A stretch of DNA of 64,000 nucleotides, from assembly GCA_037355855.1 (NCBI GenBank), contig CM074762.1:4960001-5024000 (forward strand). Reading direction: 5' to 3'. This DNA is from Pseudo-nitzschia pungens (lineage: Eukaryota; Bacillariophyta; Bacillariophyceae; Bacillariales; Bacillariaceae). The position numbers were made by a program, and so were the translations under genes. The notes beneath the pieces were generated by a model, which saw only the letters and a program-made list of their open reading frames with translations, made no database searches and had not been told where the DNA came from. Shown here piece after piece: positions 1 to 10,625 of this stretch. How positions within the stretch are numbered: position 1 is the stretch's first letter; each line of letters opens with the position of its first letter.

Positions 1-1125
1 TTACTTCTCGAGTTTACAATGTAAAACCCCCGGGGGGGACACCTGATAAGAATTCCGTAGTAACACAATCGAAAATCAAACTACTATCGTGATGATACAA
101 GCACAATCAATCTGCAACTATGGATGTTGTACAGTACGAATTCGTACTGCCGCTAGTAGAGGTGCGAAACTCGTGTCAACTACTTATGACGGATTTTGTT
201 CAGCAATAATGCTTCAATTCGTTTTGGATCTTAAAAGGCGAATTCAATAAGTATTTCTACGCCTCCGGCAACAATTTTTGACCACTTTAACACTCTACAA
301 AATCGAGTGAGATTCATTCCATTTAATGCGCTTTTCTTGGAATCTCGCTTGATCAATGAAGATAAAAATAATGAAATTAAGAATCGTTGGAGTTGTTGTT
401 GGAAGCGCAGTACTTCGTATTTTTTAAAAAATCTGTAAAGTAAGCGTAATTAATTAAGGTACTACTAGTACTGATTACAGCCTTTTTGGGAATAACACAA
501 CTTCCAAGGAGCTTTTCCGACAACTTCCTTACGTACAGTATAAATAAAAAATATCCCGAATTGAAAAGCAAAATTATTTCGGATCGATTCGAGGCCCAAT
601 GATGAGAGAAACGCAGTTGCAACTGAAAGTAATCATCATGATAAAAATAATTCCTCATTTTTGCTTTCTCGATCGCGGAACGAGAATACTTGAACGGCGA
701 AGCCGAAAAGATCTTTCTCCCAGCTCCTCTCCAGTTGACGCCTTGCAGCCGGCGGCTTGAACGAAGGAGCAATATATCTTTCTCGGAATTACAGATCAGA
801 GGGAGAAGAACATGATGCACTTTACCATGATCCATCTTATTGGTAGAGAAGACACCAATCTACGTTCCGTTCGTGACACCTGTAGGACACATCATTCTTC
901 GCTATTGGATATTCGGAACCGGAGCACCCTCTTCAACCTTGGATTTGAGATCTTTCTTTTCCTCTCTCTTCCTTTCGTCTTTTCAACTCGACAGTTGTAT
1001 TTCCGACCAACGCAATATTGATTCTCATAAAACATTTGTTGGGACTTTCCAAAGGCTCCAAAATCAGAAAGAATTTCAATACTTTTTACAAATTCAAACA
1101 GCGTATCAAAGAATCACCATTCAAC
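1..1125. other. Intergenic region upstream of first gene
   Basis: No convincing gene is seen. The region is AT-rich. A short dispersed repeat lies at about 23-62 (C/G-rich core, then a GAATTC-containing tail ending in GTAGTA) and has relatives near 9.73, 43.8 and 44.15 kb. Open frames here are short and compositionally noncoding. The T/C-rich stretch at about 940-1000 may belong to the promoter or 5' leader of the gene starting at 1126. Confidence 0.5.
23..62 (+). repeat. Dispersed short repeat copy (right part)
   Basis: AAACCC...GGGGGACA followed by ATAAGAATTCCGTAGTA matches the right half of the copy at 44148-44226. Confidence 0.55.
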
Positions 1126-2817
1126 ATGATCGGTCTCAAGACTTGGCTTACACTTGCAGCTGCATCGTACTCCACTGCTTTTGTTCCTACCTCCCTCCGC
1201 GACACTCGCTCTCTTCCTCCTCTGGCTGTGTCTCTCAATCCTCTCAATGTTTTTAAGCGAGTCGAAAAGAAACTCGAAAAGACGGAAGATTGGGTAAAGG
1301 ATTCCATCAAACGTGTTCTACCTTCCATCGGTTCTTCTCATCCTGAAGTCTTCTCCGGTGTACATCTTCCCAAGGGCTGCATTCCCCCACCCGTTGAGGA
1401 CAAGGCTAGCTCGAAGAGAGTAGAAGAGTTCGGGCTACATGCTCTTCCCAAGGTTCTCGGATTAATCGGAAAGCCAAAATCGGATGGTCTTGAACCTCTG
1501 CAAAAAGTTTACATCGATGTGACGCTGTCAGATTACACTAAACCCGAGAAAACCTTCTACCAGTATTTCGGAGAAAACGGCCAAAACTCCAAGATTCTCG
1601 CGACTCTTCTCAAGGTTGATACCTTCTTTGCATCTGCTTTGACCAAGAGCAAGGACGGATTCGAGCTCAGATCCTTTGACCCCGAAGATCCAGGATGCAC
1701 CAATAATCCTTCGTTGTATCGTCAAATCGTAAGCTCTCTCGAGGGCTGTGGACGCCGCGTCAACTTCTTCTTCGACGAAAAAATGGAAGTCACGGGGTAC
1801 GAGGTGTTCGACGAAGTAAAGGGAAAGTTAATCCCTTATGGCGAGGCGGAAATCGAATACTTCGCGGGTGCGGCTCTGTACAACACGTTATTCTACGCTT
1901 CGTCCGTTCACGCAACGATCCACATCCTTCACTACCTCATGACCTCAGCCTTCCAATTCGTGTCGGAAGACTTTGAACCCATGCACGAATGGGCAAAGTA
2001 CTACGCAACTAATATCCAAAAAAAATACGCGCAGGTTGACACGTTGTTGATTAAGCCTCCCCCTGATCACCTAAATATCCAATCCGTCTTGCGAATGACC
2101 GCCCTGATCACTGGCAGACTGGGTTTTGGTGCCAGTAACGAGAAAATCACCCCCGTCCTCGTTCAATTGCTGAACACGTGGGGCGAAAACCCCTCCGCAG
2201 ACGCCTGGTTCCAAAGTATGATGAACATCTCTACCGAGGACATGGACAAGGCGGGAATCCTGACCGAGTTCCGCAAGCACTTCGACCTGGTCGAGCCATT
2301 TTCCAAGGATGTTTCCAACGTCTTCAAGGAAATCGACGCCAACAAGAGCAAAAGTACCGAGCGTGACCTAGTCGAATATCTCAAGAAATGCGGCAGCTTC
2401 AGCTCCAACGTCGACAGTCTAGAGGACTGGATCCAACTCATGTGCGTAACGGGCGAGATGCACGGTTCCACCCTTGGTTACACGCGACTGGCTGCCATGT
2501 GGGAGGTCATGCAATGGCGTGACATCCAGAGAGAGAACTGGGATTTCGTCGGAACCTTCATGAATTTTTTGTTGATAGCAACCATTACGGGAATGGAAGA
2601 TGGCAACCATGTGATGACCTCCACTTACCCGGGTCGCTACAATTCCGACCTTCAAGTCGTTCTCGATAAGTACGACAAGGCGACCACTGACTTGAAGAAA
2701 GAGTACGAGGCAAAGATCCAGGAGGATCCCGATTTCGAAGATTACGGATGGATCCTCACGGAATTTTGCACCGATGGATTCGATGGCAAGCAATTGACCA
2801 CCGCCACTTACATCTAG
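1126..2817 (+). CDS. Predicted plastid-targeted protein of unknown function (563 aa)
   Basis: I chose the ATG at 1126 because it begins MIGLKTWLTLAAASYSTAF-VPTS, a hydrophobic signal peptide ending in an S-T-A-F context like the diatom ASAF plastid-import motif. The frame is open further upstream, but only from non-ATG codons. The mature protein is mostly helical and has a His-rich segment (H-A-T-I-H-I-L-H, about 255 residues after the ATG), a later conserved-looking E-M-H-G-S-T-L-G-Y block and a terminal isoleucine. That layout faintly recalls lipoxygenases: iron-binding histidines in a long helix, a second His block, a C-terminal Ile. However, the HxxxxH spacing and the His-xxx-Asn motif are not present, so I do not assign that function. 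There is no intron. An isolated upstream gene on the plus strand. Confidence 0.8.
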   Translation: MIGLKTWLTLAAASYSTAFVPTSLRDTRSLPPLAVSLNPLNVFKRVEKKLEKTEDWVKDSIKRVLPSIGSSHPEVFSGVHLPKGCIPPPVEDKASSKRVEEFGLHALPKVLGLIGKPKSDGLEPLQKVYIDVTLSDYTKPEKTFYQYFGENGQNSKILATLLKVDTFFASALTKSKDGFELRSFDPEDPGCTNNPSLYRQIVSSLEGCGRRVNFFFDEKMEVTGYEVFDEVKGKLIPYGEAEIEYFAGAALYNTLFYASSVHATIHILHYLMTSAFQFVSEDFEPMHEWAKYYATNIQKKYAQVDTLLIKPPPDHLNIQSVLRMTALITGRLGFGASNEKITPVLVQLLNTWGENPSADAWFQSMMNISTEDMDKAGILTEFRKHFDLVEPFSKDVSNVFKEIDANKSKSTERDLVEYLKKCGSFSSNVDSLEDWIQLMCVTGEMHGSTLGYTRLAAMWEVMQWRDIQRENWDFVGTFMNFLLIATITGMEDGNHVMTSTYPGRYNSDLQVVLDKYDKATTDLKKEYEAKIQEDPDFEDYGWILTEFCTDGFDGKQLTTATYI

Positions 2818-3881
2818 CTTCTCTTGCGGAAACGTCTGGAATCTGCTGCGTCCGGGATGACGGTTCCATTCTGAAGTAGGAGAGGAGTCGAACTCTCTTG
2901 GTATCGTACTAGGAAATCATTTTGGACAGGAAATCCGACCGTCCCCAGGACCGGAATAAAGAAAACAATAAACAACACGAGAATGCGCGTGATCGAGAGA
3001 CAAACAAAACAAAAGAAACAAAATTTACAGTAGTGAATTTAGGAAATTAGAGTGGATTCATTTCTGCTCACAATTTGAAATTAAAGAAGTAAGCAAAACA
3101 TTAAACAACAAAATCCTAAACTTGTACAAAGCCTAAGATCTTACCGACTCTACGAGCCCTCCAAACAACGAAGTACGAAGTAAAAGGTACGGTAAAACCT
3201 TACGGATATCTTTGCAGACCGTTTGCATCTACCGTAATTTCGTACTGTAATACAGTAGCAAGCAGCTGGCATTACTCGTATATGCCATTATTATTATTTT
3301 AAAAAAATAATAATAAGACTCTCATTTTTTATTCGGCCAATAGATCGGAAATACGAAGTAAGATTACTTCGTAAATCATACGAGGTAACCTTACCGGTAC
3401 ATTGAACATACGGTAATTACCGTAGAACTTCGGATGATTCTTTGAACCAGATGGTGAAGAATGTGACAATCTGGTAATGTCTTCTTCGTAACATTACTTC
3501 GGAATCTTACGTAGTAAGGTTTACGAAGTACTACGTAAAGCTTACTTCGTAATTCGTAATTCGTTTTCGTAAGATCTTACTGTAAGGTTAAACCTTACTC
3601 GTAAGTTACGGTATCTTCCCGGGACCGTCCGCAGTGCCTACAGTAGTAAATCTTACGTGCGAGTCAATTCAGTAATGCAGCTGACACGGGTGTCTGGGTC
3701 AGAAGCTCGAACTGTCGTCGCAGAGAGACTCCTCGGCTCGCCGGAGGAATCTTTTACATCTAATCAACAAGTTGTAAGCGAACAATGGAGTACTTGTACG
3801 CACAAGTACTAGTAAGTGTTGCCCAGAATAAAAAACAAAGAACCAGAGTGAGTCCTGCGATAAGATCGAAATCGAAGGACC
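2818..3881. other. Intergenic region with TAC/GTA-rich low complexity
   Basis: No gene is seen. From about 3170 to 3660 the DNA is a patchwork of short near-palindromic words (TACGAAGTA, GTAAGGTT, AACCTTAC, TTACTTCG) and includes an AT-rich hairpin at about 3285-3320 (ATTATTATTTT followed by its complement). The same vocabulary recurs in most intergenic regions of this window. Confidence 0.5.
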
Positions 3882-5213
3882 ATGTCGAACGAGGTTGATT
3901 ATGCCCAAGACCCGTGGTGCAAAGCATTGGATCAAAGCACGGCTTGTTTGCGAGAACGAAATGCCCAGGACGCCGACATCTGCTTGGCCTATCTCGGAAT
4001 TTTGGAACAAAAATTGGCGGAGTGGATGGACCACCAGAGCGAACCATCCCGATCCGTGCCCATGCAATTCCCGCCAAACTGGCGTGTCTTTTGCCGAAAC
4101 GCAGCTCAAGATGACATCGAATTTGCTGTGCGCCAAGAACTTGGTGTAGACGACGCGAATAATCACAACAACAACGGAATCATTACGTCTCCCCAACCGC
4201 ATCTCCGAATAGCGGGGCAACGTTTGTTGACTCGAATCTTGACTTGTCAATCCGAAGCGTTGGCGATGAAGGGGACCTACCTGGCCAGGGCACAGAAAGA
4301 TTGGATCATGGGAGCTTCTTCGTATCAAACTGCCGTGCTCAAAATTCGTGAAGCCTTGGATGTTACAGACGTGGCCATTTCTAGGTGGTGGAGTCGCATG
4401 GATGAATTCATGATCCAGCATGGTGCGCAGGAAACGAAGGAAAAGGAATTGCTCGTTCGGGATGCTGATATTGTTGCGGTTGCTTCGGAATCCATCACGG
4501 ATCAGCGGGATAAGTTGCTGGCCGCCATGGAAAAAGAGGAATCCCGATTGATGCGAAAACTAAGGCCTCAATGGGAATCACGGGATGAAGTCAAGCAGCG
4601 ACTCGGGGAGGATCGATGGAAAAACAATCCGCATCCAAAATTCGATTTTGCGAAACAACGACAGAGTTTGGAAGAAGAACTCCGAAAGATTCGAATCGCA
4701 ATGGGATCCCTGGAGGAGTTGGATCCCCGGGAAGTCCTGGAAAAAGCAAAAGCCATGCGCGACGACCTGACAAACACGAAGCGTTCGCGGACCACCCGGG
4801 AAACTTCGCGGAAGGAAAATGCCTCTCTAGACGAATCATCGGCAAACCAGCGTTCGAACGATCATCACGCATCGCAAGCACATCGATACAATGGTAAACG
4901 CCCCTCGCCCGAGTGGATCGAAAGACGCGTCTCCTTTTTGGAATATCCCGACCCGACCGAGTTTGGATGGACCTTCACGGGGAGCTGGGAAGCGGTGGAA
5001 TTCTTTGAAAAAACAATCGGAAAAAAGCTCGTCAAGCTGGATTGGTACTTTACTACGGCTACCGTGAAGACGTCGCTCGACCATCCAGTCCAGGGTCGTA
5101 CCCAGCTCTTCTTGAAAAGATGCAATTCTCGAGATTATGCCAAGGTGCTCACGAATGTTCGAACTCATACAGGGCGCCGATACCATCGAAAATCAAGATC
5201 CGAGCATTCATAA
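3882..5213 (+). CDS. Hypothetical coiled-coil protein (443 aa)
   Basis: An intronless 443-residue frame from an ATG at 3882 to a stop at 5211-5213. The N-terminal half is helical. Residues of about 200-310 are highly charged, rich in Glu, Lys and Arg with heptad-like leucines, and probably form a coiled coil. The C-terminal ~110 residues look like a compact folded block (W-I-E-R-R-V-S-F..., then F-G-W-T-F-T-G-S-W-E, then L-D-W-Y-F-T-T-A), ending in a basic tail. There is no signal peptide, membrane segment or recognised catalytic motif. I do not recognise the family, and it may be diatom-specific. Coding is supported by length, composition and codon usage like that of its neighbours. Confidence 0.72.
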   Translation: MSNEVDYAQDPWCKALDQSTACLRERNAQDADICLAYLGILEQKLAEWMDHQSEPSRSVPMQFPPNWRVFCRNAAQDDIEFAVRQELGVDDANNHNNNGIITSPQPHLRIAGQRLLTRILTCQSEALAMKGTYLARAQKDWIMGASSYQTAVLKIREALDVTDVAISRWWSRMDEFMIQHGAQETKEKELLVRDADIVAVASESITDQRDKLLAAMEKEESRLMRKLRPQWESRDEVKQRLGEDRWKNNPHPKFDFAKQRQSLEEELRKIRIAMGSLEELDPREVLEKAKAMRDDLTNTKRSRTTRETSRKENASLDESSANQRSNDHHASQAHRYNGKRPSPEWIERRVSFLEYPDPTEFGWTFTGSWEAVEFFEKTIGKKLVKLDWYFTTATVKTSLDHPVQGRTQLFLKRCNSRDYAKVLTNVRTHTGRRYHRKSRSEHS

Positions 5214-7207
5214 CCTAAGCCTTGCATTTTCTTTCACTAAGCTTTCTATCAGTTAGAATACCGCGACCCAGTCGAAGAAGCGTTTGACCTCACGGAAAAA
5301 AATCGTTCGTGCGAGACCGATTGATTACACGCAGTGGGGATTCATCCGATCAGATACTCCACGATCCAGCAAAAACGATGACACTTCGTGGCCACGTTAA
5401 AAGTATAGTAGTATTATGCAACTCGAACTTCCCCGCCAGCCTTCGACTTCAACTGCCCCAGGCTGCAGTTGTCGCTGGCATGCTGTTTTTGGTTGACGGG
5501 GACCTATTTTTTGACTGTGTTGTCCGTTCTTCCGGGTATCGGCTTGGCAATTTCTCCCCAATGATTTCCAATTTTCGATCCAGAACTTGCCAGAACGGCT
5601 AGGCTTCGGGACTTTTCAATCCCGCAAAATCTCAATCTGCAACCGGTTCCGTTGCTCACTCCTTTGCTGCGCTGCATAATCTGGTCGTGCGTCGCAGTCT
5701 GTGCACATCCATTCGCTGACGCCGAAAGTCTCACTTGATCTGGCGCAAGGATACTTGCACATCCGAGTTCCATTCAGAAATTCAAACAGTTTTCACACGA
5801 CCGTCGCTGGTGGTGCCGGAAAAGCTTTCAACACAGAACTGCGATAGGTCAGTCGGACTTGAGTACCGTACACCATTGCATCAGGACACAAACAAAGCTT
5901 CTCCGTTTGCGGCACTGCCAACAAGAAGGAATTCGGGATCCAATTGCTGACCTGCTGTTGGGATCAACACAGTGACCGGTTAACTTGGTGGGAGCATTCG
6001 ATCTATTAGTATTGGTTGACGACAACACAAGAATGGGCTGGTGGATGTCACAGTCGTGTTTCTGCAACCGCCGGCATGAAGTGTCTACTCCTAAGGTTAC
6101 TCCTACTACGTGTTAGTACTAGTATCATTCCTACTACTACGTATTATTATTTTTTCTCACCATGGTTCGAATTGTGTTGGTCGTGTGCCCTACCGGTACA
6201 TTATGTGTTTGATACCATACTAGATGCTGCTGACCTTAGCACACACCCTAGCACCTTGTAGACAGTTACTAGAGGCTAATTTCTATCGCCCCAGTACAGT
6301 TCCCTACACAGGAGTCACCTTATTGGATACCACGACAGCATTTTGATTGAGAAAAAAATTCGAGAGGATAAGTAAACTAGTAGCCTTATTTGTTGAATAC
6401 CTCTCTGTGTAATCCGAAGCAGGAAGCAAACCTTGCTGAAAATAGTTGACACCTCCAACTACGGATTTAAAAGGTTAAGCTTACAAGTACTCGTACTTGA
6501 TCAACTCCTTTTTAATTGGGAGTTCTGGGATTCTTTGGGAACATTTCATGTTCGAGAGAGCAATCTTCTCGACGAGGATTGGTTAGTATCTGAACTGAGT
6601 AACCTTACTAATATATATACTACGTATTAGTATATATGGATTTCAATTCCCTTCGAATACCGTTATGATACCGGTGGGAATGACCCAATCGTCCGCAGAA
6701 TTAAGGTTACTTGTACTATCTTACCGGTTACAAACTACAGTAACGGCGGAAACTTGTACTTCCAAACCTTTTTTTTTTCGGGAATAGTATCTGTTCTCAT
6801 CACAAGCTATTCTAGTTTGGGCATAATAAAACTTCCAATCCTTTAAAATGGTACGTGTATATAATTTGTCTAGATATTTTCTTTCTACCACGTCAATGAC
6901 ATGCGAACTTTTTCGCATTGTTCTTTGCAAATAATTAAGGGGTATCTTCCCGCTCTCCTTGAGAAGATCTTGTCCAGGGATGATATTTTACCGTACATAC
7001 CGTACCTGCACATATCGAGTAAAGTTACCCGTACAAAATCATAGTAAGGTTACCATAGCAATTCGTTTTCCATACAACCAAAAAAGTCGATCAGGAGTAA
7101 AAAAAAATAATGGCTGAAGCCCCATAAATTATGTCAGATCTGAACCAAAAGAAGACTATTCGTAGCTTGGCACCAGGTCCAATATTTCTCTACTTGTAGC
7201 ACCAACC
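5214..7207. other. 2-kb intergenic region
   Basis: No gene can be supported: frames are short (under 100 codons) and carry no recognisable domain. The first half (to about 6000) has a more balanced composition than usual intergenic DNA and could be a decayed coding or retroelement remnant, but I see no motif that shows it. The second half is AT-rich with recurrent GTAAGGTT/TACCGGTA words. Confidence 0.4.
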
Positions 7208-9244
7208 ATGTCGGCAACATACCACGAGGAGAAACAGCGTTTCCTAGACAAAGGTCTCATCATTGAAAACGCTGGACAATGCGACTTCGGCGGGGAATAC
7301 ACCTTTTTACGCGATGGAAGTCACGATGTCATTATCACACTGTTCCTAAGTCAGTTCATTTACTACATCGGTCAAGTCCGTTCCGTAACAAAAAGGATGG
7401 GATATGGCGACGGCTCTAAAGAGAGAAATGAGCTTATTCGAACGTTGCTAGACCACGAGTTGTTCGAGAAATCCCCGGACGGAGGGGAATCATTCGCGAA
7501 ACTAATGAGAGGCAAGCTTTGCCTGAAAGACGAGGATGGAGATGAAAGCATTGATGTCCCCTTTATCAATATGGAGCAACTGGAACATATCTTGGCTAAC
7601 GAAAACTTCGAAGAAGTCAGCAAAACATGCGCATGCAGGGTCGCTGTCTTGGCCATTCATTTGTTCAAATACAGCAAACTTTTTCTTTACAAGTTCGACG
7701 CTCTTTCTGACGACAAGAGTTTAGTCCATGCAATTGCTGCGAAAGAGGTTCCGGGAAACCCTGGCAAGACCGATTTGTTTCTGATCTTTCGGGGGTCTGT
7801 CACGCTTAACGACTGGTTTCATAATCTTCAATCGCCGCTCGTCGATATCAACCTTCGTGCCGATGAGAACACTCAGAAATATTTCTTGGTCGAGCAGAAT
7901 TCGTACAAGAAGATTCGGATAGAAGCAGATCTGCACACTCTGCTGAAAGATGCTATTGGTGACACTCCTATTAGGGTCCATCAAGGATTTCTCGCTTATT
8001 TATTTGATGGCGGCGACCCAGACAAGAAGAAGAAGAAGAAGGGTGCGAAGAAGTCTCCGTCGACGGAAGAAGTCGAAGAACTCTCTGGTAAATCTACTAC
8101 CTACAAAAATAAACACATGTGCAAGTACGAAGGTATTAAAAGTGACCTTGATAGGCTCATGAAGGACGATAGAAACTCACTTTACATCACGGGGCATTCA
8201 TTGGGAGCAGCCCTTGCAACACTTACGTCCTTTTTCCTTGCCTGTGACTACGATGTCTACACCTCAACCGAATCATTTCAAGGATTCAAATGTATTTCCT
8301 TCGCTTCGCCTCTCGTCGGAAATATCAGCTTTCAACGCGCTTTCGACGTTCTCCAAGAATACAAGAAGGGCAAGAGGGGGACACCATACGCTGAGGGTAC
8401 GGTTCGACTTCGTCACATTCGTTTCACGAATGATCGTGATCTTGTTCCATTGTCGTCTCCGCTTCTTAGATACAGACACACGGCTGGAATCCACATCCAC
8501 TTGAATTACTTTAGCCCTTGGGCACCTAATCACTGGAATACGATCCGTGAACAGAAGCCTCATCGATCCATCCTTTTCAACGAGAAGGATCTCGATAAAG
8601 ACAACAAGAGACGCCGTGGCCTCTTTCCTCCAACCAGCTCCACGTCGGGTCTGATCGCAACAGCTTTTCCATTCTACGCAACTCTGATCACAACGATGCC
8701 CATTCTACTTGTCTTTTTGTATGTAATCCTGGATGCTCTAATCCTCAATCTGCCTCCTTTTGACTTTGGCAATTTCCTTGAGGCTATGCCAAATTTCATT
8801 CAGGAACCGGTCGGAGCGTTCTTCGCTAAAGCCGACGATCATGTCAATGCTGAATACATCGTTTACGGGCTGTGGATCTGGTGGATTTTGCTCGGCGCTT
8901 GGCCCAACACTAATCCCGCACGCACTACCTTGTTCGTTTTTGCCATTCCTCCCCTCTCATTGTATACTCTGTACGTTATGGCAAGAGAAAGTTATGACTA
9001 TGTTCAGAAATATGGAGAGTCGCTGATTATGGTGGGCTGTACATTGTTGCAAATCGTCATGCTACCAATCCGAAGAGCGGATCAGGTTGGTTCGGCGGAA
9101 ACACACGGCTTGGCGGCCTACTTTACCCACATTTTGCCCAGCCGCGATGTCATGTCCAGCTCGAAGAACATCATCGATCACGTGATGAAAAAGTCTGAGC
9201 GCGATGGGAAGGGCGAGAAAGAACCATTGCTCTCGGTGCCATAA
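7208..9244 (+). CDS. Class 3 lipase with C-terminal membrane helices (678 aa)
   Basis: An alpha/beta-hydrolase of the lipase class 3 (triacylglycerol lipase-like) family. The nucleophile elbow T-G-H-S-L-G-A-A-L-A is at about residues 328-337, with Ser331 as the predicted nucleophile. It is followed by the conserved F-A-S-P-L-V-G block and F-T-N-D-R-D-L-V-P (catalytic Asp), and a His in the R-H-T-A-G-I-H-I-H stretch completes the triad by family analogy. A Lys-rich low-complexity loop (about 273-285) interrupts the core. Beyond residue ~480 there are three or four hydrophobic segments, so the enzyme is likely anchored in an internal membrane and acts on glycerolipids. The start is the first ATG, with no signal peptide. 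Single exon. Confidence 0.9.
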   Translation: MSATYHEEKQRFLDKGLIIENAGQCDFGGEYTFLRDGSHDVIITLFLSQFIYYIGQVRSVTKRMGYGDGSKERNELIRTLLDHELFEKSPDGGESFAKLMRGKLCLKDEDGDESIDVPFINMEQLEHILANENFEEVSKTCACRVAVLAIHLFKYSKLFLYKFDALSDDKSLVHAIAAKEVPGNPGKTDLFLIFRGSVTLNDWFHNLQSPLVDINLRADENTQKYFLVEQNSYKKIRIEADLHTLLKDAIGDTPIRVHQGFLAYLFDGGDPDKKKKKKGAKKSPSTEEVEELSGKSTTYKNKHMCKYEGIKSDLDRLMKDDRNSLYITGHSLGAALATLTSFFLACDYDVYTSTESFQGFKCISFASPLVGNISFQRAFDVLQEYKKGKRGTPYAEGTVRLRHIRFTNDRDLVPLSSPLLRYRHTAGIHIHLNYFSPWAPNHWNTIREQKPHRSILFNEKDLDKDNKRRRGLFPPTSSTSGLIATAFPFYATLITTMPILLVFLYVILDALILNLPPFDFGNFLEAMPNFIQEPVGAFFAKADDHVNAEYIVYGLWIWWILLGAWPNTNPARTTLFVFAIPPLSLYTLYVMARESYDYVQKYGESLIMVGCTLLQIVMLPIRRADQVGSAETHGLAAYFTHILPSRDVMSSSKNIIDHVMKKSERDGKGEKEPLLSVP

Positions 9245-9728
9245 AAGAGAGAAAGAAACAGTGACAATAACGCGCTGCCGTACGGTACACTGGGATGCGG
9301 CCAGGCCGGGAGTGCAGTGAGTTGGAAAGTACTTCGTAATTAGTTTGTTAGGAAAAAAATGGAAAAATCAATCGTTCAGTTCCGTTCGCAGTTGAACGGT
9401 CAGCTTACGTGTAATTAATACTACTATTCGTTATAATACGTAGTAATATATTATCTTTTACTTCGTAGTACGGTACACATACTACGTAGTTGCAATTCGT
9501 TCTACAATAATATTAGTATGAGCTCGTCTCACTCTGATCGCGATTCCTTTGGCAAGCATGCAGTGGACTAGGTTACTACCTGCGCAACTGCACATGGTGA
9601 AATGAGTTGAATTCATGGGGTGTGTGTCAGATGTTCCCCCAAGTGGAAGATCATTGCCTGGTACTACTATGGAATTCTAAACAGCAGCCGTCCGCCCGCT
9701 AAAGGACCCGCTCAACGACCCGCTCAAC

Positions 9729-9789
9729 GACGTCCACTACTAATCTCTATGATGTGAACTCGAGGACAGCTGTTGCAGGATTTCCGTAC
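9729..9789 (+). repeat. Dispersed short repeat copy
   Basis: Aligns to the copy at 44148-44226 over ACGTCC-ACTACTAAT-CTCTA-TGAAC-GAGGACAGCTG and a degenerate GGATTTCCGTA tail. Confidence 0.55.
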
Positions 9790-10130
9790 ACAAACGTCTA
9801 GTATCGATTGCTAGAAACAAAAAAACAAGAACGATTGATTCCATACTGGTGCTTTTTTTTCCGATTCGCTATGGTTGCGATGTTGTGACAAATAATAATA
9901 GTGCCCGAACAAGGCATCGTGTTGTGTGGACACGGAGTGATTGGGTTGAGAGGGACAAAGGATTGTGTACGGAAAGAATCCAACCGAGAGTACCGCACGC
10001 ACCGTACGTCCCCCGAAGCTCCGGAGGCACGTAGTACTGAGTACGAAGGAGCTCCTTTCCCGGCAGCAAGGGTGCGAAGCATTGTTTCATGTTCTAGGTG
10101 TGGCCGGCGTCACCGGTGGCAAGGCGCTGG

Positions 10131-10180
10131 ACTGGGATGGGATGGCGATGGCGATGGCGATGGCGATGGGGATGGGCATA
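10131..10180. repeat. GATGGC microsatellite
   Basis: Imperfect tandem copies of the hexamer GGCGAT/GGGGAT, followed by a shorter GCGACA run. It lies outside any supported gene and explains the spurious Met-Ala and Arg-His-rich frames here. Confidence 0.8.
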
Positions 10181-10625
10181 TATGGCGACAGCGACAGCGA
10201 CGGCGATGGCGACCACCAATCCGTAGGACGGCTCGATCAGGTGGAGTTTGGGTATCGTACCCGTTTGTTGTCCGGTTTCGTTTCTTTGTGGTGTCTGCCC
10301 CTCTATGATTTCCCACCCGGCGCTTGGATTTGGATTTAATAGTTGTTTGTCGCGGATTGAGATTCTACTCCTTGTCGCGCGCGCGTGTGCCAACAAGGAT
10401 GGTACTAATAAGGATAAGGATAGCAATGAAAAAATGCTTCCAACACCGGATTTTTCAACAAAACCAAAAAATAGAAGTACAGTAATTACTACGTACGTAA
10501 TACGAAGTACGAAGTAATAAAAAATATTACGCCAACCACCAAACAACCAGCATCGCGAACAGTGAACATGAACTCCGCCATACACCGACACTTGCCAAAC
10601 GATAGATACAAAAAAGAAGAACCCC

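Larger units (their letters stand above)
9245..10625. other. Intergenic region between lipase and TBCC genes
   Basis: No gene is assigned. One copy of a dispersed short repeat lies at about 9729-9789. From about 9900 to 10340 several overlapping frames exist on both strands, but they are created by a GGCGAT-type microsatellite (10131-10180) and show no domain. AT-rich TAC words return near 10480-10520. Confidence 0.4.

Noticed and set aside
1126..2817. Firm call as lipoxygenase
   Set aside because: The iron-ligand spacing HxxxxH and the His-xxx-Asn motif are absent; only the general layout is similar.
5214..6300. Retrotransposon remnant between 5.3 and 6.3 kb
   Set aside because: Composition hints at former coding sequence, but no reverse transcriptase, integrase or gag motif can be read in any frame.
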